From contig NZ_PPEK01000018.1 of assembly GCF_002899715.1 (NCBI RefSeq), positions 1-39,201 on the forward strand: a stretch of 39,201 nucleotides of DNA. Direction: 5' to 3'. Numbering within the stretch: position 1 is the stretch's first letter; the number at the start of each line of letters is the position of its first letter. The notes beneath the pieces are model-generated. The model saw only the letters and a list, made by a program, of their open reading frames with translations, searched no databases and had not been told where the DNA came from. The position numbers were made by a program, and so were the translations under genes. This document shows positions 1-8,891 of this stretch, piece after piece. This DNA is from Enteroscipio rubneri (GTDB lineage Bacteria; Actinomycetota; Coriobacteriia; Coriobacteriales; Eggerthellaceae).

Positions 1-399
1 CACCGCGACCGTCCACCGACCGAGCCCTCCCCAACGCGCGCGGTCTCTGCCTCCGCGCGCGTCGCGCGCGCTTCGACAGGTGTTCTCGCTCCACTCGCCA
101 ACCGCATTCGAGCCCGCGTCCGTGCCGCACCCGTGCGCCGCGCCGCCCACCGCCGGCAAGCAGAGCGCCGTTCGATGCCCGAGCGCAACCGCGATCATGG
201 CCACGGCGGCCAGCACGACCGACTGCGCGACCGACGATGCGAGCGTGTTGCCAGGAATCATCTGGAAGCAAAGCGCGCAGAGGACAAGCGTCGTCGCGAA
301 CAGCGCAAGTCGATGCGCACGAACGGCACGGACGAAGCGTGCCGTTCCGGCGCGCAGGCTCGCGCCGGAACCGGGTTCGCTAGGATGCCGCAAGCCCAC
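1..399 (-). CDS. Partial membrane protein, C-terminus cut by left window edge
   Basis: An open frame of 133 codons runs from a GTG at 399 off the left edge. An AGGGGGT Shine-Dalgarno sits six bases before the GTG. The visible part has a basic N-terminal stretch (residues 16-30, many Arg) and then two hydrophobic segments (about 31-50 and 55-75), as in a membrane protein; residues beyond 95 are Gly/Arg-rich. I do not recognise the family. It is divergent from the TraX-family gene, and a TATACT box at 442-447 (minus strand) could serve as its -10. GC-rich DNA leaves many frames open, so the call rests on the ribosome binding site and the membrane-like profile. It could still be spurious. Confidence 0.42.
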   Translation of the reverse strand, partial: MGLRHPSEPGSGASLRAGTARFVRAVRAHRLALFATTLVLCALCFQMIPGNTLASSVAQSVVLAAVAMIAVALGHRTALCLPAVGGAAHGCGTDAGSNAVGEWSENTCRSARDARGGRDRARWGGLGRWTVAV

Positions 400-441
400 G
401 CGCCACCCCCTGCCTTTCGCTCCGAAGCCGTCCTTTTCAGC

Positions 442-449
442 AGTATACT
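442..449. promoter_or_regulatory. Divergent -10 candidate (palindromic AGTATACT)
   Basis: The 8-base palindrome AGTATACT offers a TATACT -10 box on both strands, between the left-edge membrane gene (-) and the TraX-family gene (+). No convincing -35 is seen on either side. Confidence 0.35.
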
Positions 450-528
450 GGACACCGCCCAGCAATCGCCCGACGACCCGAACGAGCCCGGCAATCGGCC
501 GACACACCCGAACCCGACAGGAACACCG

Positions 529-1305
529 ATGCCCACCAGCCCCGCATCTCATCACAATCTCTCCGACCCCGCCGGCGACTGCGGTGCCGACCGCATCGGC
601 CTGTCATCGTTCGCGCTCAAGATCGTCGCAATCGTGGGCATGACCCTGAACCACGCAGCCTATATCTTCTATCCCTATCTGCCGTTCGAAGCTCAATGCG
701 TCATGCTTGCCGTGGGCGGCGTCACGTTTCCCGTCATGGCGTTTCTGCTGGTGGAAGGATATCGATACACATCGAATATGCGAAAATACGCAGGAAGGCT
801 ACTCGTGTTCGCGCTCGTGTCCGAGGTGCCGTACTGGCTGTTCCTCTCGCACGAAGGCAACGTGCTGTTCACGCTGCTGCTGGGGCTGGCAGCGCTTTAC
901 TTGTACGACCATGTGGAGCAGCGCGCAGCGTTTTGGTTGATCTTCACCGTCATCGTCGCGGCGAGCTCGCTGTGCGACTGGGGAATTCTCGGCGTGGTCA
1001 TGATCCTGATGATTCGCATCATGCCCGACCGACGGCAGCGCGTTGTCTACCCTGTCCTCGTACCCATCGCGTCTCTCGGCCTTCCGCGCTTGTCGGCGCT
1101 CATGTCCTCGCTCGATCTCGTGCATCTGCCGTTCATGCTCTATGCTTTCGTCGGCTGCACCGGGGCGATTCCGCTTTTGCTGTCCTACAACGGGCGGCGC
1201 GGACGCCCCCTCAAATACTTCTTTTACGCGTATTACCCTGCGCACATCTTTGTGCTCGGTCTTGCCAAAGGACTGATGTTCGGCGACTGGATGCTCGGAT
1301 TTTAG
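529..1305 (+). CDS. TraX family membrane protein
   Basis: The 258-residue product is mostly hydrophobic helices. It starts after a short polar N-terminus (residues 1-27) with a helix around the motif KIVAIVGMTLNHAAY, typical of TraX-family proteins, and ends with a YYPAH motif near the C-terminus. In F plasmid TraX acetylates pilin; chromosomal relatives in Gram-positive bacteria are thought to be membrane acyltransferase-like proteins of unknown substrate. The ATG at 529 is chosen because AGGA lies six bases upstream and the TraX similarity begins soon after. The same frame stays open back to 133, but that part is low-complexity and has no ribosome binding site. The gene stands alone, convergent with the LCP gene downstream (81-bp gap). 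Confidence 0.85.
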   Translation: MPTSPASHHNLSDPAGDCGADRIGLSSFALKIVAIVGMTLNHAAYIFYPYLPFEAQCVMLAVGGVTFPVMAFLLVEGYRYTSNMRKYAGRLLVFALVSEVPYWLFLSHEGNVLFTLLLGLAALYLYDHVEQRAAFWLIFTVIVAASSLCDWGILGVVMILMIRIMPDRRQRVVYPVLVPIASLGLPRLSALMSSLDLVHLPFMLYAFVGCTGAIPLLLSYNGRRGRPLKYFFYAYYPAHIFVLGLAKGLMFGDWMLGF

Positions 1306-1386
1306 CATCGTGCCCGGAAACCGCACGATCGCAGGTTCCGGGCACGCCTTTCTCCTTGCCTCTACTCGCCACGCGAACGCGCGACG

Positions 1387-2937
1387 CTACTTCCAATCGG
1401 CTCCGAGCACCACCAAAAAGCCCGTGTCGAACACGTACGTGCCGTCATTGTGCTTGACAACGCTTGCACCCAGCGCGTCGGCGATTTCCTGCGCCTCGTC
1501 AGCCTGCCCTTCTTCACGGTACACCACGACGGTCTTCGCGTAATTGAAGTTCTCGGCGTTGCCCGCATCCACGTTGTGGTAGCCCAGCGCCTCGAGGCGT
1601 TCGGCCGCCTCGGCGCCGGCGCCGGCAATGCCGTTGCCGTTGCGCACGGCCACCGAGCCCGACTTTTTCGTCGACGAACTCCCCGACCCTGCGCTCGAAC
1701 TCGGGCCCTTCGGGCCGCTGCCGGTGGAGGCAAGCACCGTTCCCGAAGCCTCGTCGACAACATCTTCCTCAGTGGGGGGCAGACCCTGGTCCACGCGGTT
1801 CATCATCTCTTTCCAAGCTTCGACATCGGTAATTTCGTACCATACGTCGCCGATGTACTCCGACGTTGTGGGTTCCATGGCGGAGTAGATATCGTTGTCG
1901 GGATCGAGGCCCTGCATGGTCTGGGCGATGCCGATGATGTCCGTGATCCCCAGATCCGTGGTCACGTACCCGCTGAGCGACGTGATGGTGTTCGCCATGG
2001 TGGCCACGTCGGAGGACAGCAGCTTCTTCGCGATAGCCGCCAGCACAAGACGCTGATTGGCGGCGCGATAGGAGTCACCATCGCCGTAATCGTCGTATGC
2101 GTGGCGCGAACGGCACAAAACGAGCGCTTGGTCGCCGTCGAGCGTCTGGAGACCCGCGTCAAGGTGGCCGCCCGCCATGTCGTCGTCGATCTCCATGGGG
2201 ACATTCACCTCCACGCCGCCAAGCGCATCGACGATCTCCTTGAACCCGTCGAAGTTGATCTCGGCGTAATGGGATATGTCAACGCCGGCGAAATCGGAAA
2301 TAGTCTCGACCGCAAAGGACGGCCCGCCGATGGCATGGGCTGCGTTGATCTTGTTCTGGCCGTACTCGCCCATGTCAACGAGCGTGTCACGGTGGATGGA
2401 AACGAGCGTGACTTGCTTTTTCTGCGGATCGATGCGCGTAAGCATAATACTGTCGCTGCGGAACTGGTCTCCTGCGTACTCGCTGGACGCCTCGCGCTCG
2501 CTCGACCCGTCCACGCCCATGAGCAGTACGTAGAACGGCTCGCCCGCCATATCGGTAGCAACAAGCGCGTCGCGCAGAGCCGGATCGACGCCTGCATGCA
2601 GCTTGTCGCTGATGTTCTGGTAGAAGGCGAACGCGGCTCCGGCGCCACCGAGGCATAGCACGACAACCGCCCCAATCGCGATCATGGCGATCTTTTTGCG
2701 CTTGCGGCGCTTGCGCTCGCGCGTATAATCGCGCTGCGTCATGCGCGCGGCGGTCGAACGCTGACGGTCGGCCTGATCCGAGCCGTACGCGCTGTTGCGG
2801 GAGTATGCGGATGCATCAAAGGAGTCGTGACGTTGATACCTTCGGGAATCGCGGCTTACCTCCGAAGCACGCACGGTGCGGTTCGAGTCGACGGACGCGC
2901 GACGAGCGCGCCAAGAGTTGCTGCGTTGGCTAGTCAT
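1387..2937 (-). CDS. LCP family protein with C-terminal LytR_C domain
   Basis: LytR-CpsA-Psr enzymes move polyprenyl-phosphate-linked glycopolymers onto peptidoglycan outside the membrane. This 516-residue protein has a long, Arg/Ser-rich cytoplasmic N-terminus (1-82, ending in a run of Arg/Lys), one membrane helix (about 83-105), the LCP catalytic domain (about 135-290, with DSIMLTRID, SIHRDTLV, HYAEINFDGF and CRSRHAYDD-like conserved blocks including the phosphate-binding arginines), a Ser/Gly linker, and a LytR_C domain in the last 90 residues. The start is uncertain. The ATG at 2937 has no good Shine-Dalgarno, and a TTG ten codons upstream (2967) is no better. It lies 175 bp downstream of murT-gatD on the same strand, which fits a shared role in wall building. 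Confidence 0.88.
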   Translation of the reverse strand: MTSQRSNSWRARRASVDSNRTVRASEVSRDSRRYQRHDSFDASAYSRNSAYGSDQADRQRSTAARMTQRDYTRERKRRKRKKIAMIAIGAVVVLCLGGAGAAFAFYQNISDKLHAGVDPALRDALVATDMAGEPFYVLLMGVDGSSEREASSEYAGDQFRSDSIMLTRIDPQKKQVTLVSIHRDTLVDMGEYGQNKINAAHAIGGPSFAVETISDFAGVDISHYAEINFDGFKEIVDALGGVEVNVPMEIDDDMAGGHLDAGLQTLDGDQALVLCRSRHAYDDYGDGDSYRAANQRLVLAAIAKKLLSSDVATMANTITSLSGYVTTDLGITDIIGIAQTMQGLDPDNDIYSAMEPTTSEYIGDVWYEITDVEAWKEMMNRVDQGLPPTEEDVVDEASGTVLASTGSGPKGPSSSAGSGSSSTKKSGSVAVRNGNGIAGAGAEAAERLEALGYHNVDAGNAENFNYAKTVVVYREEGQADEAQEIADALGASVVKHNDGTYVFDTGFLVVLGADWK

Positions 2938-3112
2938 ACCGTCATTGTGGCTGGGTCGATGCGGCAATGCAAGCGCGGCGCAACCTTCTCTCCGAAAACG
3001 TCACAGGCACGCGAAGACTCATGCGCACGATCCAAGCATCGCAACAGCTATCCCGAAGATGTTGAAGGATGCACAAGACCCGCTGCAAGCGCGGCGAACG
3101 GGCAGTCAGGCC

Positions 3113-5446
3113 CTACGCGACGCCGAAGCGCTTGCACAGCTCCTCATTGGCAGCCAGCTCAACGGCATCGTCGAGCGGCACGAGAGCCGCACGTCCGGCG
3201 CCCTTCCCCGTGCGCTTTACATGACGATCGAGAGCGCGCGCCAGCAGATCGTCGGCCACGTGGGGATTCTTTGCCAGCAGAGGACCGTGCAGGTACGTGC
3301 CGATCACATTCTTATAGCGCACGCCGTCGCGGCGGTCGTCATCGTTGTTGCCGTGCCCACCTGCAGACACCACGTCGCCGAACGCCTCGACGCCCGTGCC
3401 GAGATGCGTGCGACCTGCATGGTTCTCGTAGCCCACAATAGGCTGCGCAAGCAAAGGGGAGCGCAGGACGATGTTGTCGATAAGGCGATCGGCCGAAGTG
3501 CCCGGTCGCTCGGTGGTCATGTCGACAATGCCGAGGCCTTTCACCACCTCGTCGCCGAGCAGCCATTCATAACCAAGTATCTGATACCCGCCGCATACGG
3601 CCAACAGAACGCCATCATCCTCGACGTAGGCTTTCAGATCGTCGCGCATGCGCATAAGCTCGACGGAAGCTAGACGCTGCTCACGATCGGGGCCGCCGCC
3701 GAGCACGACGAGATCGACGCTCGACAAGTCCACCGACTGGCCGTGGCGCACACGCTCGACCTGGACAGGAATACCGCGCCATGCCAGTCTCTGTTCGAGA
3801 ATGCGCACGTTACCGCCATCCCCATACAGGTTGAGCAGGTCGGGGAACAGGTGCGCTATCACAAGCGAAGAACCTGCGGAAACACCCTCCATCTGCAGAG
3901 GATCAGCGGCCGCATCTGCCCCCTGCGGCGATGCGTTTGCGGCAGACGCCGTGCTGTGCGCTTTGCCGACCGGCGCGGGCGCAGTCGACGCTCGCAGCCG
4001 CTCAGCCGCAGCCGAAGCGGCCGCGGCTGAGCTCACCGGTTCAGAATCTCCAGCGCTAGGAGAACTCGAAGCTGCCGCGGCCACGTGCGCGGCACGCCCC
4101 GCCTCCACGCGCCGGTTGAGCGCATCCTGCACGATCGGGAGCGCCGTATAATTGGCGATAAGGTAGGCATTCGCATCCTTCGGCAGCTGATAGACACGTT
4201 CGAGCGCGTCATCGGCGTTCTCGACAACATCGGCGTTTATGCCGGCGTACTTCAGTCGTACCTGCATGTCCCGGCCGCGCGCGCCCCCCGCAAGAACCAC
4301 GAGTCCGTCATGGGCGCCCAATTCCTCGAAGTCGATATCCCACAGCCATGAGACGTCGCGGCCGTCGCCTTCTTTGTCATTGACGAAGAAGGCGACGGCC
4401 TTGCGAGCCGGATCCTGAACGACGATCTTAAGGTTCTGATTAAAGCCCGTCGGATTCTTCGCGAGGTTGAGCAGCACCCGACGCCCTTCAAGGTCGAACG
4501 CCTGTAAGCGTCCGTTTTGAGGGTCGAACGCGTCGATAGCGCGCTGAATGGCCTCATTCGTACAGCCAAGCGTGTCGGCCACTGCCGCAACCGCTGCGAG
4601 GTTGTACACCATGTATGCACCATTGAAAGGAGCGCGAACTGAGAGCTTGTCAGAAGTACCGTCCTGTCGCGGCGGAGCCTCAAGCGAGAACGACAGCCCA
4701 GCTGCGCTCAGTTCTACATTCCGCGCGGCATACGCAAGCGCTGGGCGCGAGAAACCGCAGGTCGGGCAACTGTAGTCACCTAGCTGGCCATACTGACGGT
4801 AGGCATACTCCAACATACCCGAGCACTTCTGGCACATCAGCGCGTCGGCCACCGAGTTCTGCGGGAGTCCCAAATCCTCCCCGATACCGAACCCGATCGT
4901 GGGGTTGGCAATGCGATCGGCAATGGCGGCGCATAACGGATCGTCCGCGTTGTATATAAGCGTCGTCGCGGGCGAGCTGGTCAGTGCGCCGACGATGCTG
5001 TCCTGGATGCGGCTGATCTCGCCCATCCGATCGAGCTGATCGCGAAACAGGTTGAGCAGTACGACATACGTCGCTTGCAGCTGGGGCAGCGTCTTAGCCA
5101 ACCACAGCTCGTCGATTTCGAAAACCCCCCAGTCTGCAGACTTCGCATGAAGCAGCGCAGCCGCCACGCCGGATCCCAGATTCGCACCCGTCCGATTGCA
5201 GGCAACGAGAGCGCCTTCGCCTTCAAGCACGTCGGCCAGCAGATTCGTCACCGTCGTCTTACCGTTCGTGCCGACCACCATGACCGAGCCCTTCGTCAGC
5301 CTGCTCGATGCGTGCGCGATGACCTGCGGGTCGACGCGCAGGGCCGCCTTACCGGGGAAGTATGCAGCGGGTCGATGGAATACGTTTTTCAAACCCCAGG
5401 TGGAAACGCTGCTGATCGCGCGTGCAGCGGCGAACTGCAAACTCAT
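3113..5446 (-). CDS. murT-gatD: MurT-GatD fusion, lipid II isoglutaminyl synthase (glutamine-hydrolysing)
   Basis: MurT and GatD are normally two proteins that together amidate the alpha-carboxyl of D-Glu in lipid II. Here both are in one 777-residue chain. Residues 1 to about 446 are MurT: the Mur-ligase ATP loop GTNGKTT (59-65), a four-cysteine zinc ribbon (C205, C208, C227, C230) and the DUF1727 C-terminal domain with KNPTGFNQ. Residues about 447-520 form an Ala/Ser/Pro-rich linker. Residues about 521-777 are GatD, a CobB/CobQ-type amidotransferase with nucleophile C618 (AVCGGYQ) and H720 (GTYLHGP). Both active sites look intact. The ATG at 5446 is chosen for AAAGGA seven to eight bases upstream and because MurT similarity starts there. 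No stop or frameshift separates the halves. Confidence 0.95.
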   Translation of the reverse strand: MSLQFAAARAISSVSTWGLKNVFHRPAAYFPGKAALRVDPQVIAHASSRLTKGSVMVVGTNGKTTVTNLLADVLEGEGALVACNRTGANLGSGVAAALLHAKSADWGVFEIDELWLAKTLPQLQATYVVLLNLFRDQLDRMGEISRIQDSIVGALTSSPATTLIYNADDPLCAAIADRIANPTIGFGIGEDLGLPQNSVADALMCQKCSGMLEYAYRQYGQLGDYSCPTCGFSRPALAYAARNVELSAAGLSFSLEAPPRQDGTSDKLSVRAPFNGAYMVYNLAAVAAVADTLGCTNEAIQRAIDAFDPQNGRLQAFDLEGRRVLLNLAKNPTGFNQNLKIVVQDPARKAVAFFVNDKEGDGRDVSWLWDIDFEELGAHDGLVVLAGGARGRDMQVRLKYAGINADVVENADDALERVYQLPKDANAYLIANYTALPIVQDALNRRVEAGRAAHVAAAASSSPSAGDSEPVSSAAAASAAAERLRASTAPAPVGKAHSTASAANASPQGADAAADPLQMEGVSAGSSLVIAHLFPDLLNLYGDGGNVRILEQRLAWRGIPVQVERVRHGQSVDLSSVDLVVLGGGPDREQRLASVELMRMRDDLKAYVEDDGVLLAVCGGYQILGYEWLLGDEVVKGLGIVDMTTERPGTSADRLIDNIVLRSPLLAQPIVGYENHAGRTHLGTGVEAFGDVVSAGGHGNNDDDRRDGVRYKNVIGTYLHGPLLAKNPHVADDLLARALDRHVKRTGKGAGRAALVPLDDAVELAANEELCKRFGVA

Positions 5447-5590
5447 GAGGACATCCTTTCGGCTCGTTTCGTCCAGTATAAACCGTTCGACTTCCCGCTT
5501 CGGGCCCCACTGCCCTACGCCAGAGCGAGCCTCCATACAAATTTCAGTGGAAGTGCATCGTTCGCCCACCCCCTGCCGATAAGATGCCCG

Positions 5591-5605
5591 TATAGTGATA
5601 CTATA
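5591..5605. promoter_or_regulatory. 15-bp palindrome in divergent promoter region
   Basis: TATAGTGATACTATA is a perfect inverted repeat with a 3-base centre, halfway between murT-gatD (-, start 5446) and the deacetylase gene (+, start 5675). Each arm is a TATAGT -10-like hexamer, so it could be overlapping divergent -10 boxes, an operator, or both. No good -35 hexamers are seen. Confidence 0.45.
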
Positions 5606-5674
5606 TTCGAGTTATCTCACGAAACACACCACGATCGCGCGCAACGCGATGTACGACGCAGCAATGGGGAGAAC

Positions 5675-7183
5675 ATGACAGATACCAGACTGGGCGGCAT
5701 TCCCTCGCCGCTGGAAGGTGGCGACCCGAGATCCGGCCGAACCGAAGGATCCGATCCGGTGCCGCAGGCAAGTCCAAATGCAAACCGCAACCACGTAGGA
5801 TCTTCTGCGCAGCCGCATCCTGGAACCATTCCTGGACGAAACGTACCTGCTCATCCGGCTGCGCGTCCGGCCACAGGGTCAACGCCGCGCGTCGCCCATG
5901 TTCAGAATGCTGCCTATCAGCAGCAAATCGCAAACGAGCGGTACCGCCAAACCCATCAACGCAGTGCGACGAATCCCGGGCAGCGGTCGCCTTACCAGGA
6001 TCACGAGCGCTACAAGCGCATCGCCCAGAAACCGAAGGTCCCGGTGGGTCGTCGCATCGCAGGGATCGCGCTCGCGCTGGGCGTAGTCGCGGTCATCGCG
6101 GTCGGAGGCTTCCTGTACGTGCAGAACCTGCCCATCGCCATCACGCTTAACGGCAACGAATTCGAAGTCGATGGCGACAAGACCATCGCCGACGTTCTAC
6201 GCAAGAGCGGCATACGGCCCCTCGCCGGCGATTTGGTGGCTGTTGACGGCAGCGTGTTGGAGGCCGGCCAGGGCGAACCGTTCCATGCGACCATCAACGG
6301 CGAAGCGACCACCGACTCCGCAGCCAAACTCTCCGCCGGCGACGTTGTCGAGATCGGCAACGGCAACCCGATCGAAGAGCCCTCGGACGCCGTCGAGGAG
6401 GCCGTGCCCTTTGAAGTGCGCGAAGAGGGGACGGGCGCCATCCACATCATCGAAGGCGACGGGACCGATGGCGTAAAGGCGACAAAAACCGGGAAACTAT
6501 CGGGTCTCGTAGCCGAGCAGATCACCAAGGAGCCTTCGGACATCGTCTGCCGCAAGGTGGAACCCGATGTCGGCGACGACAAGGTCATTGCGCTCACATT
6601 CGACGACGGTCCCTGGGAGGAGTATACCGAGCAGATTCTCGACATTCTCAAAGAGAATGGGGCCAAGGCGACGTTCTTCACCGTTGGCGACCGCATCGCC
6701 GGCGCCGGCGTAGACCACGTCAAACGCGCCGTGGCCGAAGGGCACCAGGTGTGCACGCACAGCTTCGACCACGCAGACGGAAGCGGCCAGGGCGTCAACC
6801 TTGGATTCATGACGCCCGAAGAGCAGGTGGCCGAGATCGAGAAAGGCTACGCCGCCATCGAAGAGGCGACGGGCGCAAAAGCGAGCACTGTCATCCGCAC
6901 GCCCGGCGGGAACTTCGGCACCGAGGTCATTCGCAATTTGAAACCTTACATCAGCGCCGAAATAGGGTGGAACATCGATACTACCGACTGGAAACGACCC
7001 GGAGCGGATGCCATCGCCGAGCAAATGAAGAGCGCCCGGCCCGGAGCCATCCTTCTGATGCACGACGGAGGCGGCAACCGCTCCCAGACCGTGGAAGCGC
7101 TACGGCAGGCCCTGCCCTATCTCAAGGAGAAGGGGTACCGGTTCATTACCATCGACGAGCTTATGGAGTATCCGCTGGCCTAG
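5675..7183 (+). CDS. Membrane-anchored polysaccharide deacetylase (NodB domain)
   Basis: This 502-residue protein should remove acetyl groups from a cell-wall or surface polysaccharide outside the membrane. It has a long polar, Pro/Gln-rich cytoplasmic N-terminus (1-122), one membrane helix (127-149), a small ubiquitin/G5-like domain (about 153-235), and a C-terminal NodB homology domain. All five catalytic motifs are present: TFDDGP, the metal-binding HSFDH, RTPGG, DTTDW and LMHDGGG. Peptidoglycan N-acetylglucosamine deacetylase is the likeliest activity, but the substrate cannot be read from sequence. The ATG at 5675 follows GGGGAG closely. It faces murT-gatD, and a strong terminator follows at 7223. 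Confidence 0.92.
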   Translation: MTDTRLGGIPSPLEGGDPRSGRTEGSDPVPQASPNANRNHVGSSAQPHPGTIPGRNVPAHPAARPATGSTPRVAHVQNAAYQQQIANERYRQTHQRSATNPGQRSPYQDHERYKRIAQKPKVPVGRRIAGIALALGVVAVIAVGGFLYVQNLPIAITLNGNEFEVDGDKTIADVLRKSGIRPLAGDLVAVDGSVLEAGQGEPFHATINGEATTDSAAKLSAGDVVEIGNGNPIEEPSDAVEEAVPFEVREEGTGAIHIIEGDGTDGVKATKTGKLSGLVAEQITKEPSDIVCRKVEPDVGDDKVIALTFDDGPWEEYTEQILDILKENGAKATFFTVGDRIAGAGVDHVKRAVAEGHQVCTHSFDHADGSGQGVNLGFMTPEEQVAEIEKGYAAIEEATGAKASTVIRTPGGNFGTEVIRNLKPYISAEIGWNIDTTDWKRPGADAIAEQMKSARPGAILLMHDGGGNRSQTVEALRQALPYLKEKGYRFITIDELMEYPLA

Positions 7184-7222
7184 CCGCGTCTGCCGCCGTG
7201 GCCGCTCTTACCTGATACCGCG

Positions 7223-7263
7223 ACGACCCGCAGAACGATCGATTCTGCGGGTCGTTCTATTTT
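7223..7263 (+). terminator. Rho-independent terminator after deacetylase gene
   Basis: A perfect 13-bp stem (7223-7235 with 7243-7255), a 7-base loop and a following T-rich stretch (TTCTATTTT) end the deacetylase transcript. Confidence 0.85.
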
Positions 7264-7392
7264 CTGAATCTATCGATCCATAGAAACTAACGATGGAAGA
7301 TCGAATGATTCCTCCGGCACGTAGTTGATCAGAAACCTACAATAAGGTCACCGAGAAACCATTTGAGAAACCGAGGCAGGGGGACTGCAACA

Positions 7393-7440
7393 ATGAGCAT
7401 GCAATCGGGCTCGCAGAAGGTGATCAGCAGTGGATGCTAG
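7393..7440 (+). CDS. Possible 15-residue leader peptide overlapping the permease start
   Basis: ATG at 7393 opens a 15-codon frame, MSMQSGSQKVISSGC, preceded by a strong GGGGGA Shine-Dalgarno nine bases upstream. Its TAG at 7438-7440 lies just past the GTG start of the permease (7430), so the two reading frames overlap by 11 bases. The permease ribosome binding site (AGAAGG) is inside the leader frame. This arrangement could couple or attenuate translation. It may also be chance. Confidence 0.3.
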   Translation: MSMQSGSQKVISSGC

Positions 7441-8704
7441 CCAAATCATTTCAATAGGCATATTCGTTATCACCTTCGCGGCCATTATGACGGAGAAGCT
7501 CCATCGCGCACTCGCCGCGATCGTCGGAGCCTTCCTTTTGCTGGCGCTTCATATCCTGTCGTTCGATCAGGCCATGGAGCATATCGACTTCAATACGCTC
7601 GGTGTGCTGTTCGGCATGATGCTGTTCGTCTCCGTCGTGAAGTTGTCGGGCGTCTTCGAGTTTCTCGCCGTCAAGTGCGCTCGACTTGCAAAGGGCGACC
7701 CGTGGAAGATCATGATGCTGTTCGTTCTGCTCACGGCAGTCCTATCGGCGTTTCTCGACAACGTGACCACCGTGCTGCTCATCGGGCCAATGACGATCAC
7801 CGTCTGCAAGATGCTCGACATCAATCCCATCCCGTTCTTCATGACCGAGATCTTGGCATCGAACATCGGCGGCACGGCGACGCTCATCGGCGATCCGCCG
7901 AACATCATGATCGGCTCGGCTGCCGGATTCACGTTCCTCGACTTCATCATGTACGACGCACCAGCAGTCGTCATCATCCTCGCCGCGATCCTCGTCGTGT
8001 TCTACTTCTTGTATGGGCGCAAATTGAACGTGAACGACGAGCACAAGAAACGCGTCATGGAGCTGGACGAACATGCGCAGATCAAGAATCATCGTCTGCT
8101 CAAACAGAGCGTTGTTATGGTGGGGCTTGTCGTGATTGGCTTTATGGCGCATGGAGCACTCGGACTCGAGTCGAGCGTTATCGCCCTGGGCGCTGCGGGC
8201 ATTCTCCTGCTCATCTCGGGCGAGAAGATCGAACATGCACTTTCGCAGGTCGAGTGGACCACGCTCGCCTTCTTCGCCGGCCTGTTCATCATCGTGGGCG
8301 CGCTCTCTGAAACCGGTGTGATCGAGATGCTGGCCTATGCGCTCATCGACGTGACCGGCGGCAACGTGTTCATCACGATGCTCGTACTTCTGGTGGGCTC
8401 GGCCGTGATATCGAGCTTCCTGGACAACATCCCCTTCGTGGCCACGATGATTCCCATCCTGCTGGCCATGGAGTCCACCGGCATGGACGTCACGCCTCTG
8501 TGGTGGGCTGTTTCGCTTGGCGCATGCTTGGGTGGCAACGGCACGATCATTGGTGCGAGCGCGAACGTGGTGCTGAGCGACATCAGCAAGAAAAACGGCC
8601 ACGAGATCACATTTATCAGCTTCCTCAAAGTCGGCTTCCCCATCATGATGCTGACCGTGGTCATCGCCGGGCTGTACCTGATTCTCAGGTTCCCGCCGAT
8701 GTAG
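7430..8704 (+). CDS. ArsB/NhaD-type ion transporter permease
   Basis: A 424-residue integral membrane protein of the ion transporter superfamily that includes ArsB, NhaD and the P protein. It is made of two inverted repeats, each with a re-entrant motif: NIGGTATLIGDPPNIMIG in the first half and GACLGGNGTIIGASANVV in the second. About ten to eleven hydrophobic helices are visible, with a charged cytoplasmic loop in the middle (about residues 195-225). Substrate (arsenite, Na+/H+ or an organic anion) cannot be told from sequence, and no ars genes are nearby. The start is GTG with AGAAGG nine bases upstream. A -10-like TACAAT lies at 7338. A large hairpin follows the gene. Confidence 0.88.
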   Translation: MDASQIISIGIFVITFAAIMTEKLHRALAAIVGAFLLLALHILSFDQAMEHIDFNTLGVLFGMMLFVSVVKLSGVFEFLAVKCARLAKGDPWKIMMLFVLLTAVLSAFLDNVTTVLLIGPMTITVCKMLDINPIPFFMTEILASNIGGTATLIGDPPNIMIGSAAGFTFLDFIMYDAPAVVIILAAILVVFYFLYGRKLNVNDEHKKRVMELDEHAQIKNHRLLKQSVVMVGLVVIGFMAHGALGLESSVIALGAAGILLLISGEKIEHALSQVEWTTLAFFAGLFIIVGALSETGVIEMLAYALIDVTGGNVFITMLVLLVGSAVISSFLDNIPFVATMIPILLAMESTGMDVTPLWWAVSLGACLGGNGTIIGASANVVLSDISKKNGHEITFISFLKVGFPIMMLTVVIAGLYLILRFPPM

Positions 8705-8729
8705 CGAAACCGAGCTTCTCAATCGGACC

Positions 8730-8778
8730 GCCGACCACACGCAGGCCTGGCCAAACGCCCGGCCTGCGTGTGGTCGGC
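8730..8778 (+). terminator. Large hairpin after permease gene
   Basis: A perfect 18-bp stem (8730-8747 with 8761-8778) around a 13-base loop starts 26 bp after the permease stop. There is no T-run after it, so termination may be weak or factor-assisted. Confidence 0.6.
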
Positions 8779-8832
8779 CATCGACCAATCGACCTCAATC
8801 CGATGCGTTTCGTTCGTTTCGTTCAAAACCCC

Positions 8833-8861
8833 TTGCAGGCAAAACATGGTTTAGGTATACT
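8833..8861 (+). promoter_or_regulatory. tRNA-Thr promoter
   Basis: TTGCAG (8833-8838), a 17-bp spacer and TATACT (8856-8861) form a good sigma-70-type promoter, about 30 bp before the tRNA 5' end. Confidence 0.75.
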
Positions 8862-8891
8862 TCATTCTTGCGCTTCGCATTGAAGCCGTAT

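Noticed and set aside
133-528. N-terminal extension of the TraX-family protein
   Set aside because: The frame is open but Arg/His-rich and low-complexity, lacks a ribosome binding site, and overlaps the divergent gene. The ATG at 529 has a good site.
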